Positions 9,111-17,250 of a DNA stretch of 64,000 nt are shown one piece after another; position 1 is the stretch's first letter, and each line of letters opens with the position of its first letter. Position numbers and translations under genes: made by a program. Below the pieces are notes generated by a model, which was not told the DNA's origin, ran no database searches, and saw only the letters and a program-made list of their open reading frames with translations. Source of the DNA: Desulfobacteraceae bacterium (GTDB lineage: Bacteria > Desulfobacterota > Desulfobacteria > Desulfobacterales > Desulfosarcinaceae). Location: NCBI GenBank assembly GCA_013003715.1, contig JABDIN010000036.1, forward strand, positions 62,001-126,000, written 5' to 3'.

Positions 9111-9806
9111 TTATTGATAGGGCGTCGGGTCCTTGATGTTGGCGTCTATAAAACCCTTCTTCCGCAATATGCAGCTGTCGCACACGCCACAGGCGAGTCC
9201 CTTGGGCGTTGGATCATAGCAGGAGTGGGTCAGTCCGTAATCTACTCCCAGCGCAGTACCCTGCCGGATGATCTCCGCCTTAGACAAGTGAATCAGCGGT
9301 GTATGAATTTCAAAGGGGTCATCGCCTTCGACCCCGGCTTTCGTGGCCAGATTCGCCATTTTGGCAAAGGCCGTTATGAACTCCGGCCGACAATCCGGAT
9401 ATCCGCTGTAATCCACGGCCGTTACACCGATAAAAATATCCCGGGCACCCAATACCTCCGCCCACGCCAGGGCATAGGACAGAAATATGGTGTTTCTGGC
9501 CGGTACATAGGTCACGGGAATCGGTGAATCCGCTGAATGGGCGTCACCGGCCTTTGGCACGTCGATGTCATCGGTGAGGGCGGAACCGCCGATGCGGCGC
9601 ATATTGATATCGATAATCAGATGCTGGATGGCATTGAATAAAGCGGCATTTATTTTGGCTGCTTTCAGTTCGAATTTATGCCGCTGGCCGTAGTCGAAAC
9701 TCAGGCTGAACAAGTCATATTCCTGATGTCGTGCGATGGCCATTACCGTCGTGGAGTCCAGGCCACCGCTGGAGAGAACCACTGCTTTTTTCCTGTTGTG
9801 AGTCAT
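9111..9806 (-). CDS. queC: 7-cyano-7-deazaguanine synthase QueC
   Basis: QueC converts 7-carboxy-7-deazaguanine to preQ0 with ATP and ammonia, in queuosine tRNA modification. The 231-residue length is normal. The PP-loop SGGLDS is at residues 13-18 and the C-terminal zinc site at C196, C206, C209, C212. The motif [17 protein letters not shown] is typical. It lies 2 bases after queE and 1 base before the glycosyltransferase gene. QueD and other queuosine genes are not in the window. Confidence 0.96.
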   Translation of the reverse strand: MTHNRKKAVVLSSGGLDSTTVMAIARHQEYDLFSLSFDYGQRHKFELKAAKINAALFNAIQHLIIDINMRRIGGSALTDDIDVPKAGDAHSADSPIPVTYVPARNTIFLSYALAWAEVLGARDIFIGVTAVDYSGYPDCRPEFITAFAKMANLATKAGVEGDDPFEIHTPLIHLSKAEIIRQGTALGVDYGLTHSCYDPTPKGLACGVCDSCILRKKGFIDANIKDPTPYQ

Positions 9807-9808
9807 GT

Positions 9809-10447
9809 TTAAACCCCTCTTTCCATATCCGGCCAGATCAGTTTGTGCAATTGCAGATGGAGCCTTGTCTCCAATCGGTCTTCGAGTATCCAGGATGCCA
9901 GTTCATCCGCCGGAATTCTACCGTGTACCGGTGAAAAAAGTATATGATCCCGGGGGATGCGCGGGGGGGGTATCGCCAATACGGACTTGGCAAATTCATA
10001 GTCGTGTCTGTCTCCAATGACGAATTTCAGTTGATCCGCCGGGGAGACGCGGACCAGATTATCCATATCGTTTTTATCATGTTCTCCGCTGGAAGGACAC
10101 TTGATGTCGACTATCTTGATACAGTCAGCATCAACACCGGATATATCCCGGCTGCCGTTGGTTTCCAGCAACACCTCAAACCCTTTAGCCAGCAGATGTG
10201 AGACCAACGGACCGGTTTCGTCCTGCAGCAATGGTTCTCCGCCTGTAATCTCAACCAGATTGCAGCCATAGGCCGAGATGCGGCGGACGATGTCTTTCAG
10301 CGAGTGCTCTTTACCCTCTTCATATGCATAGGTGGTATCACAATAGGTACATCTCAAATTGCAACCGGTGAGCCTGATAAATACGCAGGGACGACCGGCG
10401 TAAAGAGATTCACCTTGTATACTATAGAAAATTTCGTTAACTTTCAT
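9809..10447 (-). CDS. queE: 7-carboxy-7-deazaguanine synthase QueE (radical SAM)
   Basis: QueE is the radical SAM enzyme that rearranges 6-carboxy-tetrahydropterin to 7-carboxy-7-deazaguanine. The cluster-binding CX3CX2C is CNLRCTYC (C29, C33, C36). The substrate and SAM-binding motifs FYSIQGES and ITGGEPLLQ are present. Its 212 residues are the usual size. It is the first gene of the minus-strand operon; ATG at 10447. I looked upstream for a preQ1 riboswitch and did not find a convincing one. Confidence 0.95.
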   Translation of the reverse strand: MKVNEIFYSIQGESLYAGRPCVFIRLTGCNLRCTYCDTTYAYEEGKEHSLKDIVRRISAYGCNLVEITGGEPLLQDETGPLVSHLLAKGFEVLLETNGSRDISGVDADCIKIVDIKCPSSGEHDKNDMDNLVRVSPADQLKFVIGDRHDYEFAKSVLAIPPPRIPRDHILFSPVHGRIPADELASWILEDRLETRLHLQLHKLIWPDMERGV

Positions 10448-10525
10448 TGTGGAATTGGTCCGGTGTTATCCTGATTATTATCGGGTGCCCATCGTTCAGT
10501 ATGGTCCATATCGTCAATTTATTGC

Positions 10526-10613
10526 TCCGGCGGATAAATACGCAAAACTCGTATGTCTGGTATATGGGAGGCGGTGGCTGCAAGAAGGCTTGTCCCCAGT
10601 AAGTTCCGCCGGA
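10526..10613. repeat. Inverted repeat enclosing a structured intergenic element
   Basis: The divergent queE/manA spacer (10448-10731) holds no gene. It contains a perfect 9-base inverted repeat, TCCGGCGGA at 10526-10534 and TCCGCCGGA at 10605-10613, about 70 bases apart. Between them is a small hairpin (ATACG, loop, CGTAT) starting near 10539. This could be a small mobile or REP-like element or a structured leader. No other copy was noticed in the window. Confidence 0.4.
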
Positions 10614-10731
10614 AACTCATTACGCGAATCAGCGATACGTCACTTTACCTATTTAGTTGACGGATTAATATACCAATGGTTTCCATAATAGTAAATGACC
10701 CTGTCGTTGTTTTTTGCCATCAAGGCTGGTT

Positions 10732-11934
10732 ATGAAAAATATACTGATACTGGAAAACACAATTCAACCGTATGCCTGGGGTTCACACAGCGCCATCGCC
10801 GAAATCCTGGGTCAGCCCGTGCCGTCGGACGGTCCTCAGGCCGAGCTATGGATGGGCGCCCATCCCAAAGCACCGTCAAAGGTAGTGGTTGATGGAAAAT
10901 ATCAGGATCTCAGACAAATTATCCACGCCGATCCGGACCGGATCCTCGGCAGAAAAACGGCTGAACGTTTCGGCGGCAACCTGCCTTTCCTGTTTAAAGT
11001 TCTGGCAGCGGCCCGGCCCCTGTCGATTCAGGCGCATCCGGATGAAAAACAGGCGAAGGCCGGATTCGCCCGGGAAAACGAATTGAAACTGCCCCTGGGT
11101 GCCCCGGAGCGAAACTACCGGGACGACAACCACAAACCGGAATGTATCTGCGCCTTGACCCGTTTCTGGGCCTTGCGGGGATTCAGATCCATACCGGAGA
11201 TACTTGGTTTTTTTACACCACTGAAGACACGAACCGTCGTCACGCTTGTCCGTGAACTGAAATTGCGGCAGGATGCCGGCGGGCTCAGGCGTTTTTTTAC
11301 CGGTATCATGGGAATGACGCCACAGGAGCGCAATGCCCTCATTACCGAACTTATGTCCCATGGGGAAAAACTGAAAGATGCAAGCCCGGAATGGGACTGG
11401 ATCCTGAAATTGCAGCGTGAATATCCCGGAGATGTAGGTGTTCTGGGGCCCTTGTTGTTGAACCTGATATGCCTGGAACCCGGCGAAGCGATGTTTTTAG
11501 CCGCCGGAGAACTCCACGCTTATCTGGATGGCGCCGGGATTGAACTCATGGCCAATTCGGACAACGTCATTCGCGGCGGACTGACATCCAAGCATGTGGA
11601 TGTGGATGAACTTCTGGCGGTACTCAACTTCGACCAGGCGCCGGTGACGGTCTTTCAGCCCGTGTCCATACGATCCTGTGAGAGGCGTTACCCCGTGGAC
11701 CTTGCAGAGTTTGAACTGAGCGTGATCTCAACCGACAGCGAATGCGTCTATACCTGTGATGACCACACGGGACCTGCCATTCTCCTCTGCACCGGCGGCG
11801 CCGGTGCCATTCAGAGCGGTAATCAGACCATAGCGATCAACCGGGGAACGTCATTGTTGATACCCGATGTCACCGCATCATACCGTATCGCCGGGGACTG
11901 CGTGTTGTATAAGGCCGGAATCGGAAGGGTATGA
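10732..11934 (+). CDS. manA: mannose-6-phosphate isomerase, class I
   Basis: This enzyme interconverts fructose-6-phosphate and mannose-6-phosphate, feeding GDP-mannose and surface polysaccharide synthesis. It is a zinc-dependent type I cupin. Visible signatures are PYAWGS near the start, LSIQAHPDE, NHKPECICAL, and AGELHAYLDG followed by GIELMANSDNVIRGGLT. I place the start at the ATG at 10732, giving 400 residues beginning MKNILILENTIQPYAWG, because AAGG precedes it; a TTG 18 bases upstream is less likely. It is a single-gene unit, divergent from the que operon and convergent with the acyl-CoA synthetase gene. Confidence 0.95.
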   Translation: MKNILILENTIQPYAWGSHSAIAEILGQPVPSDGPQAELWMGAHPKAPSKVVVDGKYQDLRQIIHADPDRILGRKTAERFGGNLPFLFKVLAAARPLSIQAHPDEKQAKAGFARENELKLPLGAPERNYRDDNHKPECICALTRFWALRGFRSIPEILGFFTPLKTRTVVTLVRELKLRQDAGGLRRFFTGIMGMTPQERNALITELMSHGEKLKDASPEWDWILKLQREYPGDVGVLGPLLLNLICLEPGEAMFLAAGELHAYLDGAGIELMANSDNVIRGGLTSKHVDVDELLAVLNFDQAPVTVFQPVSIRSCERRYPVDLAEFELSVISTDSECVYTCDDHTGPAILLCTGGAGAIQSGNQTIAINRGTSLLIPDVTASYRIAGDCVLYKAGIGRV

Positions 11935-11982
11935 CGGGCCCCTCCGTTTCCCGGGTGCTTTTCCAGGACATGTGCGTTTGTA

Positions 11983-14115
11983 TTATTTGAGTATGATACG
12001 CGCGTCCACAATGCTCAAACCTTTCTGATGAACAATCACCGGGTTTAAATCCATTTCCTGAATCTGGGGGTATGACTCGATGATATCAGAGCAGAGCAAA
12101 AGCAACTTGACGAGCGCCTTTTTATCATAGGGCGGTTTTCCGCGAATGCCGTCTAGAATTGGGTAGGATTTTGTCTCTTCCAACATCCTGATGGCCGACA
12201 GCCGGGTAATCGGCAGCACGCGAAAAGAAACATCCTTCAGGATTTCCACCATAACGCCACCCAGACCATACATGATAACCGGTCCGAACTGGTCATCCAT
12301 CTTGGTGCCGATGATGACTTCCACACCACCTTTGATCATCGGGGAAATGTTTACCCCTTCTATGACGGCATTGGCATCGTAAGCCCGGGCACTTTTCATA
12401 ATCTGCTTGTACGCCGAACGGACATCGGATTGCCGCTTGAGATTCAGCATGACGCCACCGGCATCGCTTTTATGAAGGATGTCCGGTGATGATATTTTCA
12501 GCACCACCGAGCCGGAAAAGGTTTTGGCCATGGCCGCCGCCTCATCTTCACTCGTGGCCAGACCGTCATCAGGTACCGGTGCGCCGTGAAACCTCAGCAG
12601 TTGCTTGGCCTCATGCTCCAGCAAGCTTTGCCGGCCGTCCTTGTATACCTTTTCAATAAGGGCATCACACTCGGGAATGGCTTTCGCCTTCCAATCGAAG
12701 ACAAAATTGGTTTTCGCCGTGTAACTTTTCAGGTAATTGCCATATCGCGTCAGGACACTGATGCATTTGCATGCGATATCCAGGGAATCGTACACCGTGA
12801 TGCCGTAATATCTCAGCAAATCCAGGGAATGCGGCTTTTCCGAGCTATACAAACTGTGCACCACAATGGGTTTTTTTCTTTTCTTCACGAGTTTCCCCAT
12901 GCGATGGGCGGCGTCCTCTTCCATCAGAGAAAGACTTTCGGCAAAGCGGATGCCATAACCGCCAAAAAGGCCCACAATCAGCAAACCACCGATGTTGGGA
13001 TCATTGAGTATGGCACGGGCACAGTCGGCGAATATGGACGGATCCTCATCCGTTCCACCGGCCACATCCACCGGATTGGTCACGGTGGCGGCGGCCGGGA
13101 GGATTTGCTGCAGTTTCTCCCTGGTTTTGTCGCATAGTTCCGGAATGTGGATGCCGAGATCGGTCAAAAGGTCGGCGGCGATGGTTGCATGCCCACCGCC
13201 ATCTGCGAGTATGGCGATATTCCAGTTCTTTATGGGTGGCAAACTTGACAGTGTTTCAGCCGCAGGGAAGAGCTCATCGGAATTCTCAATGGTGATTATC
13301 CCCGCCCGGTCACATGCGGATTGGGCGACTTGCGACATTCCGGCCAGCGCGCCTGTATGTGAGCCGGCGGATCGTTTTCCAGTGGTCGTCCGACCGCTCT
13401 TCAACAGCACAATCGGTTTTTCCTTGGTTGTTTCATATGCTTGCTGCAGAAATGCCCGGCCATCATGCATGCCTTCCACATACATGAGTATGGCGCGTGT
13501 CTCCGGATCCTTACGGAAAAATTCCAGGTATTCATGAAATTTGATATCGGCTTCATTGCCCACACCCACGTAATAGCTGAACCCTTTTCGGCTTTTTAAT
13601 TTAGCTTCCGTAATCAGGGTCAGCGCCATATTGCCGCTTTGGGACAACAGGGCGATGTTTCCGCGGGGTACGTTCTGCAAGCCCACCAGATTCATTCGCA
13701 TGTTCAGGTTCATCATTCCGGAGGTATTGGGGCCGATCAGGCGAATGCCGTATTCGTTGGCGACACTGACCACCTGCTTTTCGATGGATTTCCCATCCTT
13801 CCCGGTCTCGCCGAAACCACCGGCGAGAATAACGGCCCCTTTGACTTTTTTTTCTCCGCATTGTTTTAATAAATTCGCCACTGATGCCGCCGGTGTGGCG
13901 ATCAGCACAATATCCACATCGTCTTCTATTAGCGAGATAGATGAATAGCAGGTAAACCCTAAAATTTTCTTTTCTTTCGGGTTGACGGGATAAATCCGCC
14001 CTTCATATCCTTCGTTTAATAAGGTTTTAATGGATTGGTATCCCCTTTTTTTTTCATTCTTCGACGCACCGATAATGGCTACGGATTCAGCATTCATGAT
14101 TTTCTCAAGACTCAT
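11983..14115 (-). CDS. NDP-forming acyl-CoA synthetase (acetate-CoA ligase type)
   Basis: A 710-residue fusion of the alpha and beta parts of ADP-forming acyl-CoA synthetase. Residues ~1-130 are a CoA-binding Rossmann domain (SVAIIGASKNEKKRGYQ). The middle carries succinyl-CoA-ligase-like domains with SGSHTGALAG, containing the phosphorylated His. Residues ~480-710 are an ATP-grasp domain with KSDAGGVMLNL. Such enzymes convert an acyl-CoA plus ADP and phosphate to acid plus ATP, or the reverse, in anaerobic carbon metabolism. It ends close to manA (convergent) and follows the crotonase gene by 14 bases, suggesting a two-gene acyl-CoA operon. The acyl group is not predictable. Confidence 0.9.
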   Translation of the reverse strand: MSLEKIMNAESVAIIGASKNEKKRGYQSIKTLLNEGYEGRIYPVNPKEKKILGFTCYSSISLIEDDVDIVLIATPAASVANLLKQCGEKKVKGAVILAGGFGETGKDGKSIEKQVVSVANEYGIRLIGPNTSGMMNLNMRMNLVGLQNVPRGNIALLSQSGNMALTLITEAKLKSRKGFSYYVGVGNEADIKFHEYLEFFRKDPETRAILMYVEGMHDGRAFLQQAYETTKEKPIVLLKSGRTTTGKRSAGSHTGALAGMSQVAQSACDRAGIITIENSDELFPAAETLSSLPPIKNWNIAILADGGGHATIAADLLTDLGIHIPELCDKTREKLQQILPAAATVTNPVDVAGGTDEDPSIFADCARAILNDPNIGGLLIVGLFGGYGIRFAESLSLMEEDAAHRMGKLVKKRKKPIVVHSLYSSEKPHSLDLLRYYGITVYDSLDIACKCISVLTRYGNYLKSYTAKTNFVFDWKAKAIPECDALIEKVYKDGRQSLLEHEAKQLLRFHGAPVPDDGLATSEDEAAAMAKTFSGSVVLKISSPDILHKSDAGGVMLNLKRQSDVRSAYKQIMKSARAYDANAVIEGVNISPMIKGGVEVIIGTKMDDQFGPVIMYGLGGVMVEILKDVSFRVLPITRLSAIRMLEETKSYPILDGIRGKPPYDKKALVKLLLLCSDIIESYPQIQEMDLNPVIVHQKGLSIVDARIILK

Positions 14116-14129
14116 TTGGAATTCTCCAT

Positions 14130-14894
14130 CTACTTTTTCCGGTTCTCGAATTGTTCCAGTGATTCCAATCGTTCCGCAGAGGATACACAGGCCAGACAGG
14201 CCTCCACTTCAAAATCCATCAATGTGTCCAGACTGGATTCCCCCTGTGCCATGTACAACCCCTTTTTGATCATTTTTATGGAAAATGAAGAATTTTCCAC
14301 GATTTTGGAAGCCATGGACTCAGCCGCATCCATCAGTAAATCCGGTGCAACGGAAAGGTTGACCAATCCGATTTTCTCGGCCGTCTTGCCACTGATATTT
14401 TCGGCGGTAAACAAAAGCTCCTTGGCTTTTCCAGGCCCCACCAATTGCTGAAGCAGCCGGAAAGCACCACCGGTTACCGAGGAGTTGACCTTCGCTTCCG
14501 GTGAGCCGATTTGGGCATCATCGGCTGCGATTCGAAGATCGCAGGCGAGCGCCAGTTCATATCCCGACCCGAGTGCATAACCATTGATAGCGGCAATGGT
14601 TGGTTTTTCGAATCGGATTATTTTCTTTGAGGCCTCTTGCAGCGATTCCAGGTAATCCCGGTACGCTTCACGCGTTCTTGTTTTTGATTCTTTCAAATCA
14701 GCCCCGGTGGAAAAGGCACGCCCATAACCGGTAATAATCACCGCCATGATTTCCGGATCACTGCGGCTGTTTTCCAATGCATCCTGTAAATCCAGCCATA
14801 ATTGCTTGTTCATGGCATTCAGCACCTTGGGTCGATATAGGGTGATGACGGCATACTTGTTTTTTTTGGTAAATTTGATGCAGGTATATTCCAT
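14130..14894 (-). CDS. enoyl-CoA hydratase/isomerase family protein
   Basis: A 254-residue crotonase. The oxyanion-hole region GYGRAFSTGADLKE and the two usual acidic positions are present: Glu in GSGYELALACD and Glu in GSPEAKVN. The usual GxIPGxGG is replaced by SSVTGGAFR, so the active-site loop is unusual. AAAGGA lies 7 bases before the ATG. It is first in an operon with the NDP-forming acyl-CoA synthetase, suggesting aliphatic or aromatic acyl-CoA degradation. The exact reaction (hydratase, isomerase or lyase) is open. Confidence 0.88.
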   Translation of the reverse strand: MEYTCIKFTKKNKYAVITLYRPKVLNAMNKQLWLDLQDALENSRSDPEIMAVIITGYGRAFSTGADLKESKTRTREAYRDYLESLQEASKKIIRFEKPTIAAINGYALGSGYELALACDLRIAADDAQIGSPEAKVNSSVTGGAFRLLQQLVGPGKAKELLFTAENISGKTAEKIGLVNLSVAPDLLMDAAESMASKIVENSSFSIKMIKKGLYMAQGESSLDTLMDFEVEACLACVSSAERLESLEQFENRKK

Positions 14895-15050
14895 GGATTA
14901 TCCTTTATATAATTGTAATCTGAATGAAGCGGATGAAGATACAAACGGCATTGGGATTGAATCCGGATTTGGCAAGAGGTTCTGAATGATAATGGATCGG
15001 CTCACCGGATGAACGCCTTAAGGAATTCATTTAAGGTTAAGGTGGCTGTA

Positions 15051-15091
15051 GGTTTCAGCCCTGCAGACGAAAACGTCGCATGGGCGACACC
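15051..15091. repeat. REP-like imperfect hairpin
   Basis: An imperfect long dyad: the left arm (15051-15069, GGTTTCAGCCCTGCAGACG) pairs with the right arm (15074-15091, CGTCGCATGGGCGACACC) around AAAA. Flanking AAGGTG (near 15039) and CACCTT (near 15110) extend the symmetry. It lies between the crotonase gene and the small 70-residue gene. The form resembles bacterial REP elements. It has no T-tract, so it is not a classical terminator. Confidence 0.5.
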
Positions 15092-15132
15092 GGAGATACG
15101 CGGCTACACCTTTTTAAGATACCAGACAATTT

Positions 15133-15345
15133 TTAGAAATTATCGATGTTTTCGACAAAAGCCTGGAAATCATGTTTCAATAAAAAATGATTTATCATTT
15201 CGCTTGTTTTATCGGCTGTGTCAACATGATAAACACCTTTTTTATCTGGACCGGTCATTTTTTTGGCATTGGTCACAATCGCCTGGAGGGCCGCAATCGG
15301 TATGTCTATGTTCACATTGATCGTCACGCAGTTTTTATCACTCAT
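15133..15345 (-). CDS. small conserved-looking hypothetical protein (70 aa)
   Basis: I do not recognise this gene. The start is placed at the ATG at 15345 because AAGGAG sits at ideal spacing upstream; a longer in-frame extension has no such site. The protein begins MSDKNCVTINVNIDIPIAAL and reads as one beta strand followed by helices, with the charged segment GPDKKGVYHVDTADKTSEM. It has no signal peptide or membrane segment. It stands alone, divergent from the diguanylate cyclase gene. The strong ribosome binding site and balanced composition make it a real gene in my view. Confidence 0.6.
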   Translation of the reverse strand: MSDKNCVTINVNIDIPIAALQAIVTNAKKMTGPDKKGVYHVDTADKTSEMINHFLLKHDFQAFVENIDNF

Positions 15346-15563
15346 GGCAGTTCTCCTTTTTGTCTTCCATTTATCTTCACCTTTAGACACTTTTGCACGC
15401 ATAGAGCTGCAACCGGCAAGCAGCTATAACAATTGTATGCTATCGCCGTCAAGATACTGGTTTGCACCTATTCACCAATTATGATATATGCGCTTTCAAA
15501 TTACCGCTCATGTGATCACGGGTTCGGACGATATATCTATTGGGAAACTGCAGGGAATCTCTT

Positions 15564-16493
15564 ATGGATAAAAAATTTCCGATTCTGGTTGTTGAAGATG
15601 ATCCGGTTTCGCGGAAGCTGCTTGAAACTCAGCTTACCAAAGAAGGGTATCAGGTCGAGACCGCGGAAAACGGAATCAAGGCGCTGGAATTGTTCAAGAA
15701 AAATTTCTTTCCAATCGTTATTACCGATTGGATGATGCCTGAATTGGATGGCTTGGGATTGTGCCACGCCATCCGCGAAAGGGAATCAAAGGGATATGTA
15801 TTTATTGTCCTCTTGACTGCCAGGGATTCGAAAACAGACATCGTGTCCGGATTGAAATCCGGAGCGGATGATTATCTCACCAAACCGTTTAATCGTGCCG
15901 AGCTGCTCGCCAGGATCAATTCGGGTATCCGCATTCTCAACCTGGAAAAATCCCTAAAAAAAGCAAATGATGAAATCCGTTTTCTGTCCATCACCGACCC
16001 GCTGACCGGTTGCTACAACAGGGGATATCTGAATGAAAGGCTTCCCAAAGAGATATCGCGAGCCACACGGTACAAACATCCATTGTCGGTTTTGCTTTGT
16101 GACCTGGATCATTTCAAGAAGGTCAATGACACCCACGGACATCAGGTCGGAGATCATGTTCTCAAATTGTTCGCCGGCTGCATCATCGGCTCTATACGCA
16201 ACACGGTGGATTGGGCTGTCAGGTATGGCGGTGAAGAGTTTTTGATTGTGCTGCCGGAAACCAATATCGCCGGCGCAGAGGCTGTCGCGGAACGGCTCCG
16301 GCGAACCACTGAAAATATTGTCATCGATACCGAGGATGATTCATTTTCCATTACCGCCAGCTTTGGCGGCAGCGGTATGTTGTGCCCGGAAGTACCAGGG
16401 CTCATCGAGATGGAAGAAATGATCCGAAAAGCGGATGAGTTGCTTTACAAGGCTAAACAAGAAGGACGCAATCGGGTTTTAGTGCAGGCATGA
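15564..16493 (+). CDS. response regulator-diguanylate cyclase (REC-GGDEF)
   Basis: A cytosolic two-domain protein of 309 residues from the ATG at 15564, preceded by CAGGGA. The receiver domain has the acidic pair ED(D) near residues 11-13, phosphoacceptor D55 in ITDWMMPELDG, and a TKPF motif. The cyclase domain has DHFKKVNDTHGH and the signature GGEEF (222-226), so c-di-GMP synthesis is expected. The inhibitory I-site RxxD is not canonical: five residues upstream the sequence is NTVD, with an Arg one position too early. The stop codon overlaps the start of the next gene (ATGA), so the two are coupled. No cognate histidine kinase is adjacent. Confidence 0.92.
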   Translation: MDKKFPILVVEDDPVSRKLLETQLTKEGYQVETAENGIKALELFKKNFFPIVITDWMMPELDGLGLCHAIRERESKGYVFIVLLTARDSKTDIVSGLKSGADDYLTKPFNRAELLARINSGIRILNLEKSLKKANDEIRFLSITDPLTGCYNRGYLNERLPKEISRATRYKHPLSVLLCDLDHFKKVNDTHGHQVGDHVLKLFAGCIIGSIRNTVDWAVRYGGEEFLIVLPETNIAGAEAVAERLRRTTENIVIDTEDDSFSITASFGGSGMLCPEVPGLIEMEEMIRKADELLYKAKQEGRNRVLVQA

Positions 16494-17101
16494 CTCCCTA
16501 CCAGCGGGAACAATGGGATACCCTTTCCCTGGTGGAAAACTACATCTCCCGCCAAACGTCATCGGAAAGAAGTGAACTGTCCACCGCAATTGAAAAATAT
16601 CTGGACTATCGTCACCGACTTGACATTTTCTTATCTCTCCATTTTAACGAGATCTGCACCCGGGAGTGCTTTCAAAACAATTTGAGTGCATGTTGTTCGA
16701 AGGACGGCATCATCACGTTTTTCGGCGATGTGGTGGTCAATGTCCTGGCATCCGATGAAACCCACCTGAATACCATGTTCAACCTGTTGACCCGTCCCCA
16801 TACGTCCCCAAAATGCCTTTATCTGACAACCTCCGGATGTGCATGGCGGATCAGACCGTCTGTTTGTGCCTTGTTTCTGTGCGATCGGGCGAAGGACGCG
16901 GTTTTTTCTCTAAATCCTGACCGGAAGGTGGAATGGGATGAATTGAAGCGGGAAGAAAAAGATTATAAATGGCCGGACAAACCGGTGGTGTTCGATTATC
17001 TGGAAACCGTGTTTATCGAGGCGGGAATTCGTTCGCCTCTGATGTACCTGCACAACAGCCCGGGATTGTTGCGTGTTAAAAAACGAGCGGGTATTCTGTG
17101 A
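16490..17101 (+). CDS. cysteine-rich protein coupled to the diguanylate cyclase
   Basis: I cannot name this 203-residue protein. It has eight cysteines: C56, C60, C68, C69, C109, C117, C126 and C131. Their arrangement (CX3C, CC, then GCAWRIRPSVCALFLCD) looks like a metal or Fe-S cluster binder, loosely like YkgJ-type clusters. There are no membrane segments. Its start overlaps the diguanylate cyclase stop by four bases, which suggests stoichiometric translation. A redox or metal input to c-di-GMP signalling is a reasonable but untested guess. Confidence 0.7.
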   Translation: MTPYQREQWDTLSLVENYISRQTSSERSELSTAIEKYLDYRHRLDIFLSLHFNEICTRECFQNNLSACCSKDGIITFFGDVVVNVLASDETHLNTMFNLLTRPHTSPKCLYLTTSGCAWRIRPSVCALFLCDRAKDAVFSLNPDRKVEWDELKREEKDYKWPDKPVVFDYLETVFIEAGIRSPLMYLHNSPGLLRVKKRAGIL

Positions 17102-17250
17102 CGAAGCAGGACCGGATCCGGACGATATCAGGTCCCCACGGATAGCGGTACACAGCAGGAGCGTCATTTTTGAAATGGCGGTATGTTATCCAATCAGTCA
17201 GGCGTGTGTTTATGGACAAATCAAAGTATCCGGCTGATGGTGACTGAATT

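Noticed and set aside
9111-10447. Link of queC/queE to a DNA 7-deazaguanine modification (dpd) system with the ParB-like protein as DpdB
   Set aside because: No DpdA-like TGT paralogue or other dpd genes; the ParB protein has a RAM domain rather than a DndB/DpdB architecture.
10449-10688. Open frame of 79 codons beginning with GTG in the queE/manA spacer
   Set aside because: No ribosome site and it spans an inverted repeat; reads as structure rather than protein.
10448-10731. Possible preQ1 riboswitch upstream of queE
   Set aside because: The short pseudoknot pattern with C-rich loop and A-rich tail was not found on the minus strand.
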